Source: Planctomycetota bacterium (lineage in GTDB: Bacteria > Planctomycetota > J058 > J103). Taken from it: 64,000 nt of DNA. The position numbers and the translations under genes were made by a program. Below are positions 38,147 through 47,340 of this stretch, in pieces. The DNA lies in the NCBI GenBank assembly GCA_026004615.1, contig BPJM01000004.1, positions 328,223-392,222 of the forward strand, written 5' to 3'. The notes under the pieces are model-generated. The model did not search any database and had not been told where the DNA came from. It was given only the letters and a program-made list of their open reading frames with translations. The stretch's first letter is position 1; each line of letters starts with the position of its first letter.

Positions 38147-40780
38147 GTGGCGATCGAGCTGCCGGTCGGGACGTTCGGGCTCGCGCTGGCGCTGCTGGGC
38201 GCGGCGGTGCTCGCATGCGCGCGCCGCCCGGCGGGCCGGCGGCCCCGGCTGCAGCTCGGGCTGCGGCTTGCGGTGGCGGTGATGCTTGCCGCCGCGATAG
38301 CAGGGCCGCACCTCGCTGCACCCGGCACGGGCACGCGGGTGGTGCTGGAGGACGTCTCGCTGAGCTTCGCGCTGCGGCGCCAGCGCGCCGCCGAGCTGCT
38401 GGCTCGGCTGGAGGCCGGGGCAAGAGCCGCGCGCGGCGGCCACAGCCCCGCCTGGCGCACGCTCCACATCCCGTTTGCGGCGAGCGCTGGCGGCAGCCCG
38501 GATCCGCGGGCGACCGACCTCGGGGCGGCGCTGGCCGCCGGGCTCGCGGCGCTGGGCGGCGCGCCGGGCGACCTGGTGCTGCTGTCGGACGGGCGTGCCA
38601 CCGCGCCGGGGGCGCTGCTCGCAGCGGAGCGCGCGGCCGCGCTCGGGGTTCGCATCCATGCGCTCTGCCCGCCGCCGCTCGAACTGCCCGCGGCCGGCAT
38701 CACGGCCCTGCGGGGGCCGGCACGCGCGCGGGCCGAGGCGCCGCTGGTGATCGAGGTCCACGCCGGATGGAATGGCCGGCACGCCCCGCCGGGGAGACCG
38801 CACGGCGCGCCGCTCGAGGTGCGGCTCGCCGCGCGCTTGCCGGGCGGGCGGACGCTGGCGCGGCTTGCGGCGGAGTTGCCAGCTTTTGGGGGCGAGCGGG
38901 CGGTGCGGCTCGAACTGCCGCCACCGGCGGGCTGGGCGGACGCGCAGGCGCTGGCCAGCGGGCTGGTACGGCTGGAGGTGGCGCTCGAGCACCCCCTGCT
39001 GGCCGATCCGTGCCCCGAGGACGAGCGGGTGCCGCTGGCGGTGCTGCTGGAGCGAGACCGGCCGCGCCTGCTCGTGGTCGGTCCGGACCAGGCCAGCGGC
39101 GACGGGGGGCGCGCGGCTGCGGCGTTCGGCGCCTGGCTGGAGCAGGGCGGCATCGCCCACGCGGTGCCGGCGAGCGCCGCCGAGCTGGCGGCCGTGCTCG
39201 GCGGCGGTGCGGCGGAGGGGGCGGGGTTCGAGGCGGTGGCGCTGGTGGAGCTGCCCGCCGCCGCGCTCGCGCCCGATGCGCTCGCGGCGCTGGTGCGGCA
39301 CCTGGAGGCGGGCGGGGGCGTGTTGGTGCTCGGTGCGCGCCATGCCTTCGGGCCGGGGGGGTATGCCGGCACCGCCCTGCAGGAGCTGCTGCCGCTCGCC
39401 GCGCGCCCGGAGGCCGAACGCGAGCGCGCGCTCGTGCTGCTGGCGGTGCTGGATCGCTCGGGCAGCATGGGCCAGCCGTTCGGGCCGGGCGCGAGCAAGC
39501 TCGCCGCCGCGGTGCGCGCGCTCGGTGAGCTGGCCGGTGCACTGGGGCGGCGCGATCGGCTGGGGCTGGTCGCGTTCGCCGAGAGGCCGGAGCTGTTGCG
39601 CGCGCCGGCGCCGGCGCCGCCGCCCGCGCAGCTCGTGCAGGCGCTGGCAGGGCTGGAGGCCGGCGGCGGGACCGAGCTGTTCGGCGCGCTCGAGGTCGCG
39701 ATCGCCCGGGCGCGCCAGGCGGGGGCGGAGCTGGCGGACGGCGAGGACAGCGGAGCGGCCGGGCCGCTGCTGCACGTCGTGGTGCTGACCGATGGGCGCT
39801 CGGATCGCACCCCGGATCCCGAGGCCGCGCTCGAGCGCGTGGCGGCGCTGGCGGCGGCGCCGCCGCGGGTGACGATCAGCGCGGTCGCGATCGGACCGGA
39901 TGCCGACCGCGAGCTGCTGCGGCGGCTGGTGCAGCGCAGCGGAGGCGCGGTGTTCGAGGCGGCCGGCGCCGCCGAGCTGGGGCAGGCGCTGCGGGCGGCG
40001 GCGCGGCCGGGCGAGCCCGGGCTGCTGCTCCAGGGGCGGTTCGCGCTCGAGCCCGGTCCTGCCGCGCAGGCGTTCGGACTGGGGGCCGAGGCGTTCGCAG
40101 GCACCGTCACCGCGCTCGCGCGCACCCGGCTGCGGCCGGCGGCAGCGCTGCTCGCGGCGGCGCGAGGCGCCGGTCCACTCGCGGCCGTGTGGGAGCACCG
40201 CGGCGGGCGGGTCGCGGCGTACGCGACCGCCGAGATCGCCGCCGCCCCCGCGGTGCTGCGGGCGCTGGTGCAGCAGGTCGCCGGTCCGCCGGCCGACGCC
40301 CTGCCGGGGGTGCGCGCATGGCGCGAGCTCTTGTCCGGCGGCGCGCGCGCGGTGGTCGATCTGGAGGGCCAGGGGGCCGCCGGGCGGGGGCGTGCGCTGG
40401 TGCTGCGGCTGCCGGGAGCGGCCGCGGGCAGTCCGGCCGAGCTGCCCCTGGTGGAGACCGCGCCCGCGCGCTACGAGAGCCCTCCGCTCGGCCCGGCGGC
40501 GGGCGAGCTGGGGCTGGTGCTCGAGCCGGCGGCAGCGCACCCGCGGCTGGCGCGCATCCTGCTCGCGCCGCCGCTCGCCGAGAGCGCGCTCGACACCCCG
40601 GACCTGGCTTTTCTGCGCCGGATCACCGCGCTGAGCGGCGGGCAGCTGCTCCGAGGCGCCCCTGGCGAGCAGCTGCTGCCGCCGCCGGCGCCCGCCGGGC
40701 CCACCACCTCGCTCGCCCCGGCGCTGGCGCTGCTGGCGGCGGCGCTGTTCGTACTCGAGCGCCTGGCCGGTGCCTGGTGA
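38147..40780 (+). CDS. Membrane protein with VWA and glutamine-amidotransferase-like domains
   Basis: 877 residues. Two N-terminal membrane helices (LALALLGAAVLACA and LAVAVMLAAAIAGPHLA) and one at the C-terminus bracket a large periplasmic or cytoplasmic part. About residues 300-400 form a class I amidotransferase-like fold (RLLVVGPD ... LEAGGGVLVLGARHAFGPGGY). The segment after about 425 is a von Willebrand A domain with the MIDAS DRSGSMG, then GGTELFG and LTDGRSD. An earlier VLLSDGRAT suggests a degenerate first VWA-like unit. Such proteins occur beside BatA/aerotolerance genes in many bacteria, but here it stands alone. The GTG at 38147 matches the expected two-helix topology. Confidence 0.8.
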   Translation: MAIELPVGTFGLALALLGAAVLACARRPAGRRPRLQLGLRLAVAVMLAAAIAGPHLAAPGTGTRVVLEDVSLSFALRRQRAAELLARLEAGARAARGGHSPAWRTLHIPFAASAGGSPDPRATDLGAALAAGLAALGGAPGDLVLLSDGRATAPGALLAAERAAALGVRIHALCPPPLELPAAGITALRGPARARAEAPLVIEVHAGWNGRHAPPGRPHGAPLEVRLAARLPGGRTLARLAAELPAFGGERAVRLELPPPAGWADAQALASGLVRLEVALEHPLLADPCPEDERVPLAVLLERDRPRLLVVGPDQASGDGGRAAAAFGAWLEQGGIAHAVPASAAELAAVLGGGAAEGAGFEAVALVELPAAALAPDALAALVRHLEAGGGVLVLGARHAFGPGGYAGTALQELLPLAARPEAERERALVLLAVLDRSGSMGQPFGPGASKLAAAVRALGELAGALGRRDRLGLVAFAERPELLRAPAPAPPPAQLVQALAGLEAGGGTELFGALEVAIARARQAGAELADGEDSGAAGPLLHVVVLTDGRSDRTPDPEAALERVAALAAAPPRVTISAVAIGPDADRELLRRLVQRSGGAVFEAAGAAELGQALRAAARPGEPGLLLQGRFALEPGPAAQAFGLGAEAFAGTVTALARTRLRPAAALLAAARGAGPLAAVWEHRGGRVAAYATAEIAAAPAVLRALVQQVAGPPADALPGVRAWRELLSGGARAVVDLEGQGAAGRGRALVLRLPGAAAGSPAELPLVETAPARYESPPLGPAAGELGLVLEPAAAHPRLARILLAPPLAESALDTPDLAFLRRITALSGGQLLRGAPGEQLLPPPAPAGPTTSLAPALALLAAALFVLERLAGAW

Positions 40781-40829
40781 GCGAGCGGGCATCCGCAGCC
40801 GCGCCCTCGCCACGCCGCGGCCCGGAGAC

Positions 40830-40857
40830 TTGCTCGCGGCCGTGCGGGCTGTATGCT
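40830..40857 (+). promoter_or_regulatory. Candidate promoter of the phosphomannomutase gene
   Basis: TTGCTC (40830-40835), a 16-bp spacer and TATGCT (40852-40857). The ATG is 82 nt further on. Confidence 0.4.
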
Positions 40858-40939
40858 CGGGCGCGCGGAGCCGCGCCCGCGGGCAGCAGCAGGCGTGCGG
40901 GCTCGCGCAGCTCGATCGACGGAAGGGAAGGCGAGGGCG

Positions 40940-42301
40940 ATGGCAGGCGTGTTCAAGGCGTACGACGTGCGGGGGCTGTATCCCCAGCAGATCGACGAAC
41001 GGCTGGTGCGCCGGATCGCCAACCGCTTCGCCGGCCTGCTCGGGCAGGGACCGGTCGTGCTCGGGCGCGACATGCGCACCTCCTCACCTCTGCTGCTGGA
41101 AGCGGCGGCGGAGGGGCTGCTGGCAGCGGGCCGCGATGTGATCGACCTCGGCATGGTCAGCACGCCCGTGACCTATTTCGCCACCGCGCGGCGCGCCGCC
41201 GCCGGCGGCATCATGGTCACCGCCAGCCACAATCCCGCCGGGTACAACGGGCTCAAGTTCTGCCGCGAGCAGGCGATCCCGGTCGGCTACGACACGGGAC
41301 TGGCCCGGATCGAGCGCGCGCTCGCCGAGGGGGCGCCGGAGCTGGAGGGCCCGGCGCGAGGCACGCGCACGCTGGAGGACATCGTGCCGGAGGTGGCGGC
41401 GTTTCTGCGCGCCGAGGCGGCGCCGCTGATCGAGCGGCGCCGGGGCGAGCCGCCGTACCGGATCGCGATCGATACCGGCAACGGGGTGGTGGGGCCGCTG
41501 GTGGCGCGGCTGACCGCGGGCTGGCCGATCGAGGTGGTGCCGCTGTACTTCGAGCCGGATGGCACCTTCCCGCATCACGAGGCCAATCCGCTGAAGGTGG
41601 AGAACCTGCGCGATCTGATGGCGGCGGTGCGCGAGCACCGCTGCGCGCTGGGGCTGGCATTCGACGGTGACGGCGACCGGGTGGCGCTGGTCGATGAGCG
41701 GGGCGCGCCGGTGGCGGGCGATGTGCTGACGGCCCTGATCGCGCGGGCGGTGCTGCGGCGGACTGGCCCGGCGACGGTGCTGTATGACCTGCGGAGCTCG
41801 CGCGTGGTGCGCGAGGAGGTACAGCGGCTGGGCGGTCGCGCGATCGAGACGCGGGTGGGGCACGCCTTCATCAAGGAGGCCATGCGCGAGCACGGCGCGG
41901 TGTTCGCCGGCGAGCTGTCGGGCCACTACTATTTCCGGGAGGCGAGCTGTGCCGAGGAGCCGTGGCTGGCGGTGCTGCGGGTGCTGGAGGAGCTGGCCGG
42001 CAGCGGCCGCCCGCTGTCGGCGCTGGTGGCGGAGCTGGAGCGTTACCCGCGCACCGGGGAGCTGAACTTCGCGGTCGAAGACAAGCAGGCGGCGCTCGCG
42101 CGGCTGGCGGAGTCGTTCGCCGATGCCGAGCTGTCGCGGCTGGACGGCCTCACCATCCGGTATCCGACCTGGTGGGCGAACGTGCGGCCTTCCAACACCG
42201 AGCCGCTGCTGCGGCTCAACCTGGAGGCCGACGATGCCGAGACGCTGGCGCAGGCGCGCGAGCGGCTGCTGGCGGCGATCGGCAGCGAGCCGGAAGCGTG
42301 A
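40940..42301 (+). CDS. Phosphomannomutase/phosphoglucomutase
   Basis: 453 residues, the usual length. It starts with FKAYDVRGLYP and has the phosphoserine loop TASHNPAGYNGLKF with Ser96. The metal loop FDGDGDRVALVDERG is near 240, the sugar-specificity loop GELSGHYYF near 320, and the phosphate-binding RPSNTEPLLRLNLEA at the end. It interconverts hexose 1- and 6-phosphates for polysaccharide synthesis. ATG 40940 with GAGGG just upstream is chosen over earlier in-frame codons. A membrane protein gene and a sigma-54 activator follow on the same strand. Confidence 0.92.
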   Translation: MAGVFKAYDVRGLYPQQIDERLVRRIANRFAGLLGQGPVVLGRDMRTSSPLLLEAAAEGLLAAGRDVIDLGMVSTPVTYFATARRAAAGGIMVTASHNPAGYNGLKFCREQAIPVGYDTGLARIERALAEGAPELEGPARGTRTLEDIVPEVAAFLRAEAAPLIERRRGEPPYRIAIDTGNGVVGPLVARLTAGWPIEVVPLYFEPDGTFPHHEANPLKVENLRDLMAAVREHRCALGLAFDGDGDRVALVDERGAPVAGDVLTALIARAVLRRTGPATVLYDLRSSRVVREEVQRLGGRAIETRVGHAFIKEAMREHGAVFAGELSGHYYFREASCAEEPWLAVLRVLEELAGSGRPLSALVAELERYPRTGELNFAVEDKQAALARLAESFADAELSRLDGLTIRYPTWWANVRPSNTEPLLRLNLEADDAETLAQARERLLAAIGSEPEA

Positions 42302-42327
42302 GCGGAGTGGGCCCGGCGCGGCTCGGC

Positions 42328-42355
42328 TTGCGCGGCACGCCGCCGCGGCTAGACT
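42328..42355 (+). promoter_or_regulatory. Candidate promoter upstream of the small membrane protein gene
   Basis: TTGCGG (42328-42333), a 16-bp spacer and TAGACT (42350-42355), 46 nt before the GTG at 42402. It may also serve the downstream activator gene. Confidence 0.4.
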
Positions 42356-42401
42356 GGGCAGGCAGACGCCGGGACTGCCGGCGCGGCGAGGGGGTGCAGG
42401 C

Positions 42402-43070
42402 GTGATCGGTCTGTTCGGGCTGCTCGGCGGGCTGTTCCGGAGGCTGCTGCTGCTGGCGGTGGTGCTGGCGGCGTTGGGTGGTGTGCTCTACTACTCGCAC
42501 GCGACGAGCGAGCTGCCGGGCGAGCCCGGGGTGCTGCGCAGCACGGGGATCGTGCGCATGACCCCCTCGCTGAGCGGGGGGCCGCTGTTGGGTCTGATCC
42601 CGTACACCTTCGAGACCTACACCAAGCTGCCCGAGGCGCACAACTGGCTGCTCGGGCCGCGCGGCTTCGGCCTGGTGCAGGCGCGCTACGAATGGAGCCA
42701 TGCCGAGCAGCGCTGGATGCCGGACCTGGACTTTGCCGCGCGCCAGGCGGACCAGGTCGCCGCGCGCAAGAGCCATGCGCAAGGCTCGATCGAAGATCTC
42801 CTGGCGCGGTTGTCGGATGCCGATCCGGTGGTGCGCGAGGTCGCGAGCAAGGAGCTGCGGATCCGCACCGGAGAGACCCACGGCTACCGCTATGACGCGC
42901 CCGAGTCCGAGCGCGAACAGGCGATCGCGCGCTGGCGCGCGTGGTGGCAGGATCCCGGCAACAAGGCGCGCTATGGCGCGCGCCGGGCGGTGGAGGTGGT
43001 CGACGAGGTGCTGGAGGTGCTGCGGCGCGCTACCGGCTCCGATCGGGATACGAGCGGGACCGGCCGCTAG
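42402..43070 (+). CDS. Small membrane-anchored protein of unknown function
   Basis: 222 residues, family not recognised. One hydrophobic helix at the N-terminus (about 12-30, RRLLLLAVVLAALGGVLYY) is followed by a soluble part containing TWxxx-free, Trp-rich stretches. Near the end is a helix pair that looks like one HEAT unit (SIEDLLARLSDADPVVREVASKELR). GTG 42402 has GAGGGGG 7 nt upstream. It ends 13 nt before the NtrC-type activator gene, so the two are probably cotranscribed. Confidence 0.65.
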   Translation: MIGLFGLLGGLFRRLLLLAVVLAALGGVLYYSHATSELPGEPGVLRSTGIVRMTPSLSGGPLLGLIPYTFETYTKLPEAHNWLLGPRGFGLVQARYEWSHAEQRWMPDLDFAARQADQVAARKSHAQGSIEDLLARLSDADPVVREVASKELRIRTGETHGYRYDAPESEREQAIARWRAWWQDPGNKARYGARRAVEVVDEVLEVLRRATGSDRDTSGTGR

Positions 43071-43083
43071 GGAGCCTGCGCGC

Positions 43084-44511
43084 ATGGGGGAGCGGGCCGC
43101 CATCTCGCCGCAGCGCCTGCCGTTCGAGCTCGGCGCGGGCCGGGTGCCCGTCGATCCCGCCACCGTCTCGATCCTCGTGATCGAGAACGACCCGCTGGAC
43201 GCGAGCCGGCTCGCCGATGCGCTCGCCGAAGAGGGGTATCGGACCGAGATCGCCCCGGAGCCGCGGGCGGCCCTGCAACGCCTGGAGGCACGCGGCTTCG
43301 ACGTGGTGGTCACCGAGCTGGAGCTCGCGGGCGGGCTGAGTTGCTTCGACGTCTTGCGGGCGGCGCGCGAACGCGAGGACGAGACACAGGTGATCGTGCT
43401 GACCGCGGATGGCGGGCCCGAGCACGCCGTCCAGGCGATGCTGCACGGGGCGCTCGGCTATCTCAGCAAGCCGGTCAACATGGACGAGCTCAAGGCGGTG
43501 ATCCGGCGCGCCGCCGAGCGGGTCTACCTGGAGCGACACGCCCGCGAGCTCGAGCAACGACTCGATGAGCGATATGGTTTCGAGGCGATCATCGGCAACT
43601 CGCCCCGCATGCAGCGGGTGTTCGAGATCGTCCGCCAGGCGGCGCCGACCAATGCCACGGTGCTGCTGCTCGGCGAGAGCGGGACCGGCAAGGAGCTGAT
43701 CGCGCGCACCATCCACCAGAACAGTCCGCGCCGTCACCATCCGTTCGTGGCGCTCAACTGTGCGGCGCTCTCGGAGAGCATCTTGGAGAGCGAGCTGTTC
43801 GGTCACGAGAAGGGTGCCTTCACCGGGGCGAGCCAGCAGCGCAAGGGCCGCTTCGAGTATGCGCACAAGGGCACGCTGTTTCTCGACGAGGTCGGCGACA
43901 TGCCCCCCAGCACGCAGGTCAAGCTGTTGCGCGTGCTGGAAGAGCGCGAGATCGTGCGTGTGGGCTCGAACGTGCCGATCAAGGTGGACGTGCGGGTGAT
44001 CGCCGCCACCAACGCCGACCTGGAAGCGATGGTGGAAGAGGGCCGGTTCCGCCGGGATCTGTACTACCGGCTGCGGGTGGTCACCATCCGCCTGCCGCCG
44101 CTGCGCGAGCGACCGACCGACATCCCGCTTTTGATCGAGCACTTCGTGCGCGAGTTCGCCGCCGAGCACGGCAAGGTCATCGATGCGGTGACGCCGGAGG
44201 CGCGGCGGGTGCTGACCTCGTATCCCTGGCCGGGTAACGTGCGCGAGCTGCGCAATGCGATCGAGCACGCGGTCGTGGTGGCCACCACCCCGGTCATCGA
44301 TGTGGGCGATCTGCCCGACTACATCACCGGTGGCCAGCACGAACCGCGTGGTATCGAGGGGCTGGCTGGCCGCTCGCTGGAGGAGCTGGAGCGAGAGCTG
44401 ATCCGCCAGACCCTGGAGCTGACCGGTGGCAATCGCGAACAGGCGGCCAGGATGCTCGCCATCGGCGAGCGGACGCTCTATCGCAAGATCAAGAAATACG
44501 GCCTGCGGTGA
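43084..44511 (+). CDS. Sigma-54-dependent activator (NtrC family) with an atypical receiver domain
   Basis: 475 residues: receiver (about 28-145), AAA+ domain (about 168-400) and Fis-type helix-turn-helix (NREQAARMLAIGERTLYRKI). The AAA+ part is complete: Walker A GESGTGKE, the sigma-54-contacting GAFTGA loop, Walker B GTLFLDEVGDM, and RRDLYYRLRV. In the receiver the phosphoacceptor position is Glu78 (VVVTELEL instead of TDxxL) and the acidic pair reads E34-N35, while T107 and K129 are kept. It may therefore act without phosphorylation. No kinase gene is adjacent. ATG 43084 lies 13 nt after the upstream gene; no strong ribosome-binding site is seen. Confidence 0.88.
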   Translation: MGERAAISPQRLPFELGAGRVPVDPATVSILVIENDPLDASRLADALAEEGYRTEIAPEPRAALQRLEARGFDVVVTELELAGGLSCFDVLRAAREREDETQVIVLTADGGPEHAVQAMLHGALGYLSKPVNMDELKAVIRRAAERVYLERHARELEQRLDERYGFEAIIGNSPRMQRVFEIVRQAAPTNATVLLLGESGTGKELIARTIHQNSPRRHHPFVALNCAALSESILESELFGHEKGAFTGASQQRKGRFEYAHKGTLFLDEVGDMPPSTQVKLLRVLEEREIVRVGSNVPIKVDVRVIAATNADLEAMVEEGRFRRDLYYRLRVVTIRLPPLRERPTDIPLLIEHFVREFAAEHGKVIDAVTPEARRVLTSYPWPGNVRELRNAIEHAVVVATTPVIDVGDLPDYITGGQHEPRGIEGLAGRSLEELERELIRQTLELTGGNREQAARMLAIGERTLYRKIKKYGLR

Positions 44512-44520
44512 GGGGCCGGG

Positions 44521-44535
44521 CCCGCCCGTGGCGGG
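44521..44535. terminator. Small hairpin between convergent genes
   Basis: CCCGCC and GGCGGG arms with a 3-base loop in the 36-bp gap after the activator gene. Followed on the plus strand by a G-run, not a T-run; weak support. Confidence 0.25.
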
Positions 44536-44547
44536 GGGGCGACGGCG

Positions 44548-45297
44548 CTACAGGCGCGTGACGCTGGCCGAGGAACTCCCGCCCTCTGCTGCCGCCTCGA
44601 GCTGCATGGCGTAGCAGTCGGGTTCTCCGGGCACCATGTAGACCGTGACCTGCTCGCCCGGCTGCCAGGGCCGGTCCAGCGGCAGCTGCCACAGGTTTTC
44701 GCTGGTGAAGGTGTGCTCCTCGCCGGTCTGGGGATCGCGGTAGCGCGCCTCGATGACCAGCGGCGAGCGCCCGTTGACCTTGATCGTGGTGTTCGGGCGG
44801 ACATCGACGATCGTCGCCTGCACCGGCACGCCGTACTGCAGGGCACGCTGGCGCCGCCGCCGGCGGCGCGCCTTGAGCGCGAGCATCGCGCCTGGCACGG
44901 CCAGGCACACCAGCGCCGGCAACCCGGTCGCGAGCCAGAGCAGATGGAGCTGCCAGAAGCTGTCGATGCGCGCGCGCTGGGGCTGCTCGGGATCGTAGAG
45001 CACCTGGACCCGCTCGCCGACAGAGTAGGCGGGCGGATTGGAGCTGACGGAACTGGTGAACCGGTAGCGCTGGCCGTTGGCGGTGAACTCCACCACGGGC
45101 GCGGCGGTATGCATGGTGTGGCTCGTGGTTCCCGTGCTGCTCGTCCAGGCAAGCCCGATCACCGTGCCTTCGGTAGAGGCGGCGGTAGCGCGGAATCCCA
45201 TCGCGTCCCACAGGAAGTAGGCAGCGAGCGCAGCCAGCAGCAGGCCGATCGCGAGGAAGCTGCCGAGCACGATACGGATGACCCGGTGCGGATGCAT
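44548..45297 (-). CDS. DUF3592-family membrane protein
   Basis: 249 residues with two membrane helices (about 7-28, IRIVLGSFLAIGLLLAALAA, and about 120-142, LWLATGLPALVCLAVPGAML). They flank an extracytoplasmic beta domain with the DUF3592 pattern (A-x-S-T-E-G-T-V-I-G, then VVEFTANGQRYRFTSS and GERVQVLYDPEQP). A C-terminal cytoplasmic beta segment (VQATIVDVRPNTTIKVNG ... VIEARYRDPQTGE) follows. Function unknown. A decayed copy lies directly upstream on the same strand. Confidence 0.8.
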   Translation of the reverse strand: MHPHRVIRIVLGSFLAIGLLLAALAAYFLWDAMGFRATAASTEGTVIGLAWTSSTGTTSHTMHTAAPVVEFTANGQRYRFTSSVSSNPPAYSVGERVQVLYDPEQPQRARIDSFWQLHLLWLATGLPALVCLAVPGAMLALKARRRRRRQRALQYGVPVQATIVDVRPNTTIKVNGRSPLVIEARYRDPQTGEEHTFTSENLWQLPLDRPWQPGEQVTVYMVPGEPDCYAMQLEAAAEGGSSSASVTRL

Positions 45298-45459
45298 GGG
45301 CGGTGTCCTGTTGGCCCCTTACGATGCCGGCGGCGGGACGGCGTGGGCTACGCCCGGCCCGCACGCCATGATAGCAGCAACGCCCGATGGCATGGAAGCC
45401 CGTGCCGTCCGGGGACGGCTCCGGGGGGCGCAGACCCGTGCGCGTGGCGGGGATTCGCG

Positions 45460-46213
45460 CTAGAGCTGCGGGAGTTGTCCGGAGGAGGTGCTGCCCTCGG
45501 CGTCGCCCTCGAGCCGCAAGGCGTAGCAGTCGGCTCCGGCGGGCAGCACGACACCGCGACCTCTTCGCCCGGCTCCCAGCAGCGGTGCGGCGGCCGCGGC
45601 CACAGGTGGCGGCTGAGCAAGGCGCGCTCGTGCCCGGTCTCGGGCTGCCGGTAGCGCGCCTCGATGACCAGGGGCGAGCGGCCGTTGACCTGGATCCTGG
45701 GGTTGGGCCGGACGCCGGTGATCGTCGCCCCGACCGGCACGCCGCGCCGCAGCGCGCGCGCCGAGCGGCGCGTGGCGCGCCCCAGCGCGGCGAGGACCAG
45801 CCCCGGGATGGCCAGCGAGCTCACCGCCAGGCCGCCGGCGATCAGCGGGACGAAACGCACCTGCCAGAAGCTGTCGATGCGCGCGCGCCGGGGGCCTCCG
45901 GGTCATGGAGTGCCCGGACGCGTTCGCCGGCGGAGCAGGCGGGTGGACGGGAGCGGCTGGTGAACTGCGGGCGCTGCGCGCGTGCCGTGACTTCCACCAC
46001 CGGCGGCGCGCCGCCGGTGGCGTCGCTGTGGACGCCGTGGCCGCCGGTCCGTTCCAGCCGGATCACGGTTCCCTCGGCGGAGGCCGCGCTCGCGCGGAAT
46101 CGCGCCGCGTCGAGCACGAAGCAGCCCGTGACCGCAGCCAAGACCGGACCGACGGCGCGACGAAACCGCCGAGCACCGGGCGGACGATCCGGAATCCAGG
46201 CAAGCCGATCCCC
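45460..46213 (-). pseudogene. Frameshifted tandem copy of the DUF3592 gene
   Basis: Three overlapping frames together give a second copy of the neighbour. First comes ASAASAEGTVIRLERTGG with PVVEVTARAQRPQFTS and GERVRALHDPEAP. After one missing base near 45885, RARIDSF.., AIPGLVLAALGRATRRSA, VRPNPRIQVNG and VIEARYRQPETGHE follow. After another missing base near 45545, ADCYALRLEGDAEG runs to the TAG at 45460. The order and wording follow the intact gene (for example VRPNTTIKVNG, DCYAMQLEAAAEG). No credible start is visible at the N-terminal end, so the 5' limit is approximate. Either a decayed duplicate or a run of indel errors. Confidence 0.7.
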
Positions 46214-47222
46214 CCACGCGACGGAGCACCGGGGCGGTGCCGTGGACCAGGAGCGGGGCGGAGGAACAGGCATGGTGCTCGCCGCTGCAGGCGGCGGAGC
46301 ACCGGGGCGGTGCCGAGGGGCCGCGCGCTCCAGGGACCGGGCGTAGCGCGCCTGCCTGCCGCCGCTTCGATCGAAGGCGGCGCTGCGATGACCCCCGAGA
46401 AGAGCCAGCGCCGTGCTGCTGGTCCGGGGCGGGCGGGCTCTGGGCGGTGGCGGGTCCCGAGGTGCTCTGGCGTACCAGCCCCCGCTCGTCGATGAAGAAC
46501 CAGCGGCTGCCGCTCTGTCCGGGCTGCTCGGGCACCGCCTCGGCCGACCAGCTCAGCACGTCGCCGTGCAGCAGCCGCAGCCGGTAGCCCGGGGCCTGGT
46601 ACCAGCCCGGCTCGCTGGCGGGGCGGAGATCGGGCAGTCCCAAGTCCTCGAGGTTCTCGGCGTAGTCGAACACCCCGTCCTTGTCCCGGTCCTGCTCGCG
46701 AAACCGCTCCTGCGCCTGGGCGATGCGCCTGAGCAGCGCGATCGCCGCGGCCTCGTTGCGGCCGCGTGCCAGCCCGGCGAACTGCTGCTCCAGCTCGCGC
46801 GCGCGCTGCTCCACCTCGTCCAGCGCGCGGCATAGCCAGGGAAGGCGGGCGAGGGGCTCGGCGGGCAGGCCAGCGAGCATGCTCTCGGCGGTGAACAGCC
46901 CGGTGCGCCGCAGATGCGCGAGGGTGGGACTCTGGCTGGCCAGTGCCTCGACGCGCGCGGCGATGGCCCGTTCGTAGGCAGCGGCCAGCTTCGCGGCCTG
47001 GCGCTGCAGCTCCGCGTAGCGCTCGGCGAGCGCGGCTGCCTCTGGCGCCGGCGCCCCGGCCGGAGGGCTGTGCGCGGCCTGTTCGCTCGGCGGCGCGCCC
47101 TCTGCCGGTGCTGCCGCCTCGCCCCCTGCGGCTGCTGGGACGACCGCGAGCACCAGGGCGAGCGCCAGCGCCGGTGGGGACCGGCGGGCGGTGGGCGCAG
47201 CGCGAGCAGAGCCGAGCGCCAT
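45903..47222 (-). CDS. Secreted protein with an EF-hand-like motif, C-terminus uncertain
   Basis: The N-terminus is a signal peptide (PPALALALVLAVVPAAAGG). A helical Ala/Glu-rich region to about residue 170 ends in EQDRDKDGVFDYAENL, a calcium-binding-like DxDxDG loop. Then comes a beta region GWYQAPGYRLRLLHGDVL ... RWFFIDERGLVRQST, resembling the end of pilin-like or DUF2950-type domains. The recognisable part stops near 46470. The frame then runs on without a stop through the DUF3592 pseudogene to 45903, so the true end was probably lost to an indel. ATG 47222 has GGAGG about 9 nt upstream, and a good promoter lies at 47286-47314. Confidence 0.55.
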   Translation of the reverse strand: MALGSARAAPTARRSPPALALALVLAVVPAAAGGEAAAPAEGAPPSEQAAHSPPAGAPAPEAAALAERYAELQRQAAKLAAAYERAIAARVEALASQSPTLAHLRRTGLFTAESMLAGLPAEPLARLPWLCRALDEVEQRARELEQQFAGLARGRNEAAAIALLRRIAQAQERFREQDRDKDGVFDYAENLEDLGLPDLRPASEPGWYQAPGYRLRLLHGDVLSWSAEAVPEQPGQSGSRWFFIDERGLVRQSTSGPATAQSPPAPDQQHGAGSSRGSSQRRLRSKRRQAGALRPVPGARGPSAPPRCSAACSGEHHACSSAPLLVHGTAPVLRRVGGSACLDSGSSARCSAVSSRRRSGLGCGHGLLRARRGAIPRERGLRRGNRDPAGTDRRPRRPQRRHRRRAAGGGSHGTRAAPAVHQPLPSTRLLRRRTRPGTP

Positions 47223-47285
47223 GGGACGGATCCTCCAGGTGGCAGGCCGGGCCCGCACGCCGAGCGCGGGCGGCGATCTTCCGGC

Positions 47286-47314
47286 ATGATCGAAGCCGCC
47301 GGCGGTGCTGTCAA
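47286..47314 (-). promoter_or_regulatory. Promoter of the EF-hand-like secreted protein gene
   Basis: Perfect TTGACA (47314-47309), 17-bp spacer, GATCAT (47291-47286; four of six matches), 64 nt upstream of the ATG at 47222. Confidence 0.55.
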
Positions 47315-47340
47315 CGCCGCGTGGGCTGCGCGCCGCACGA

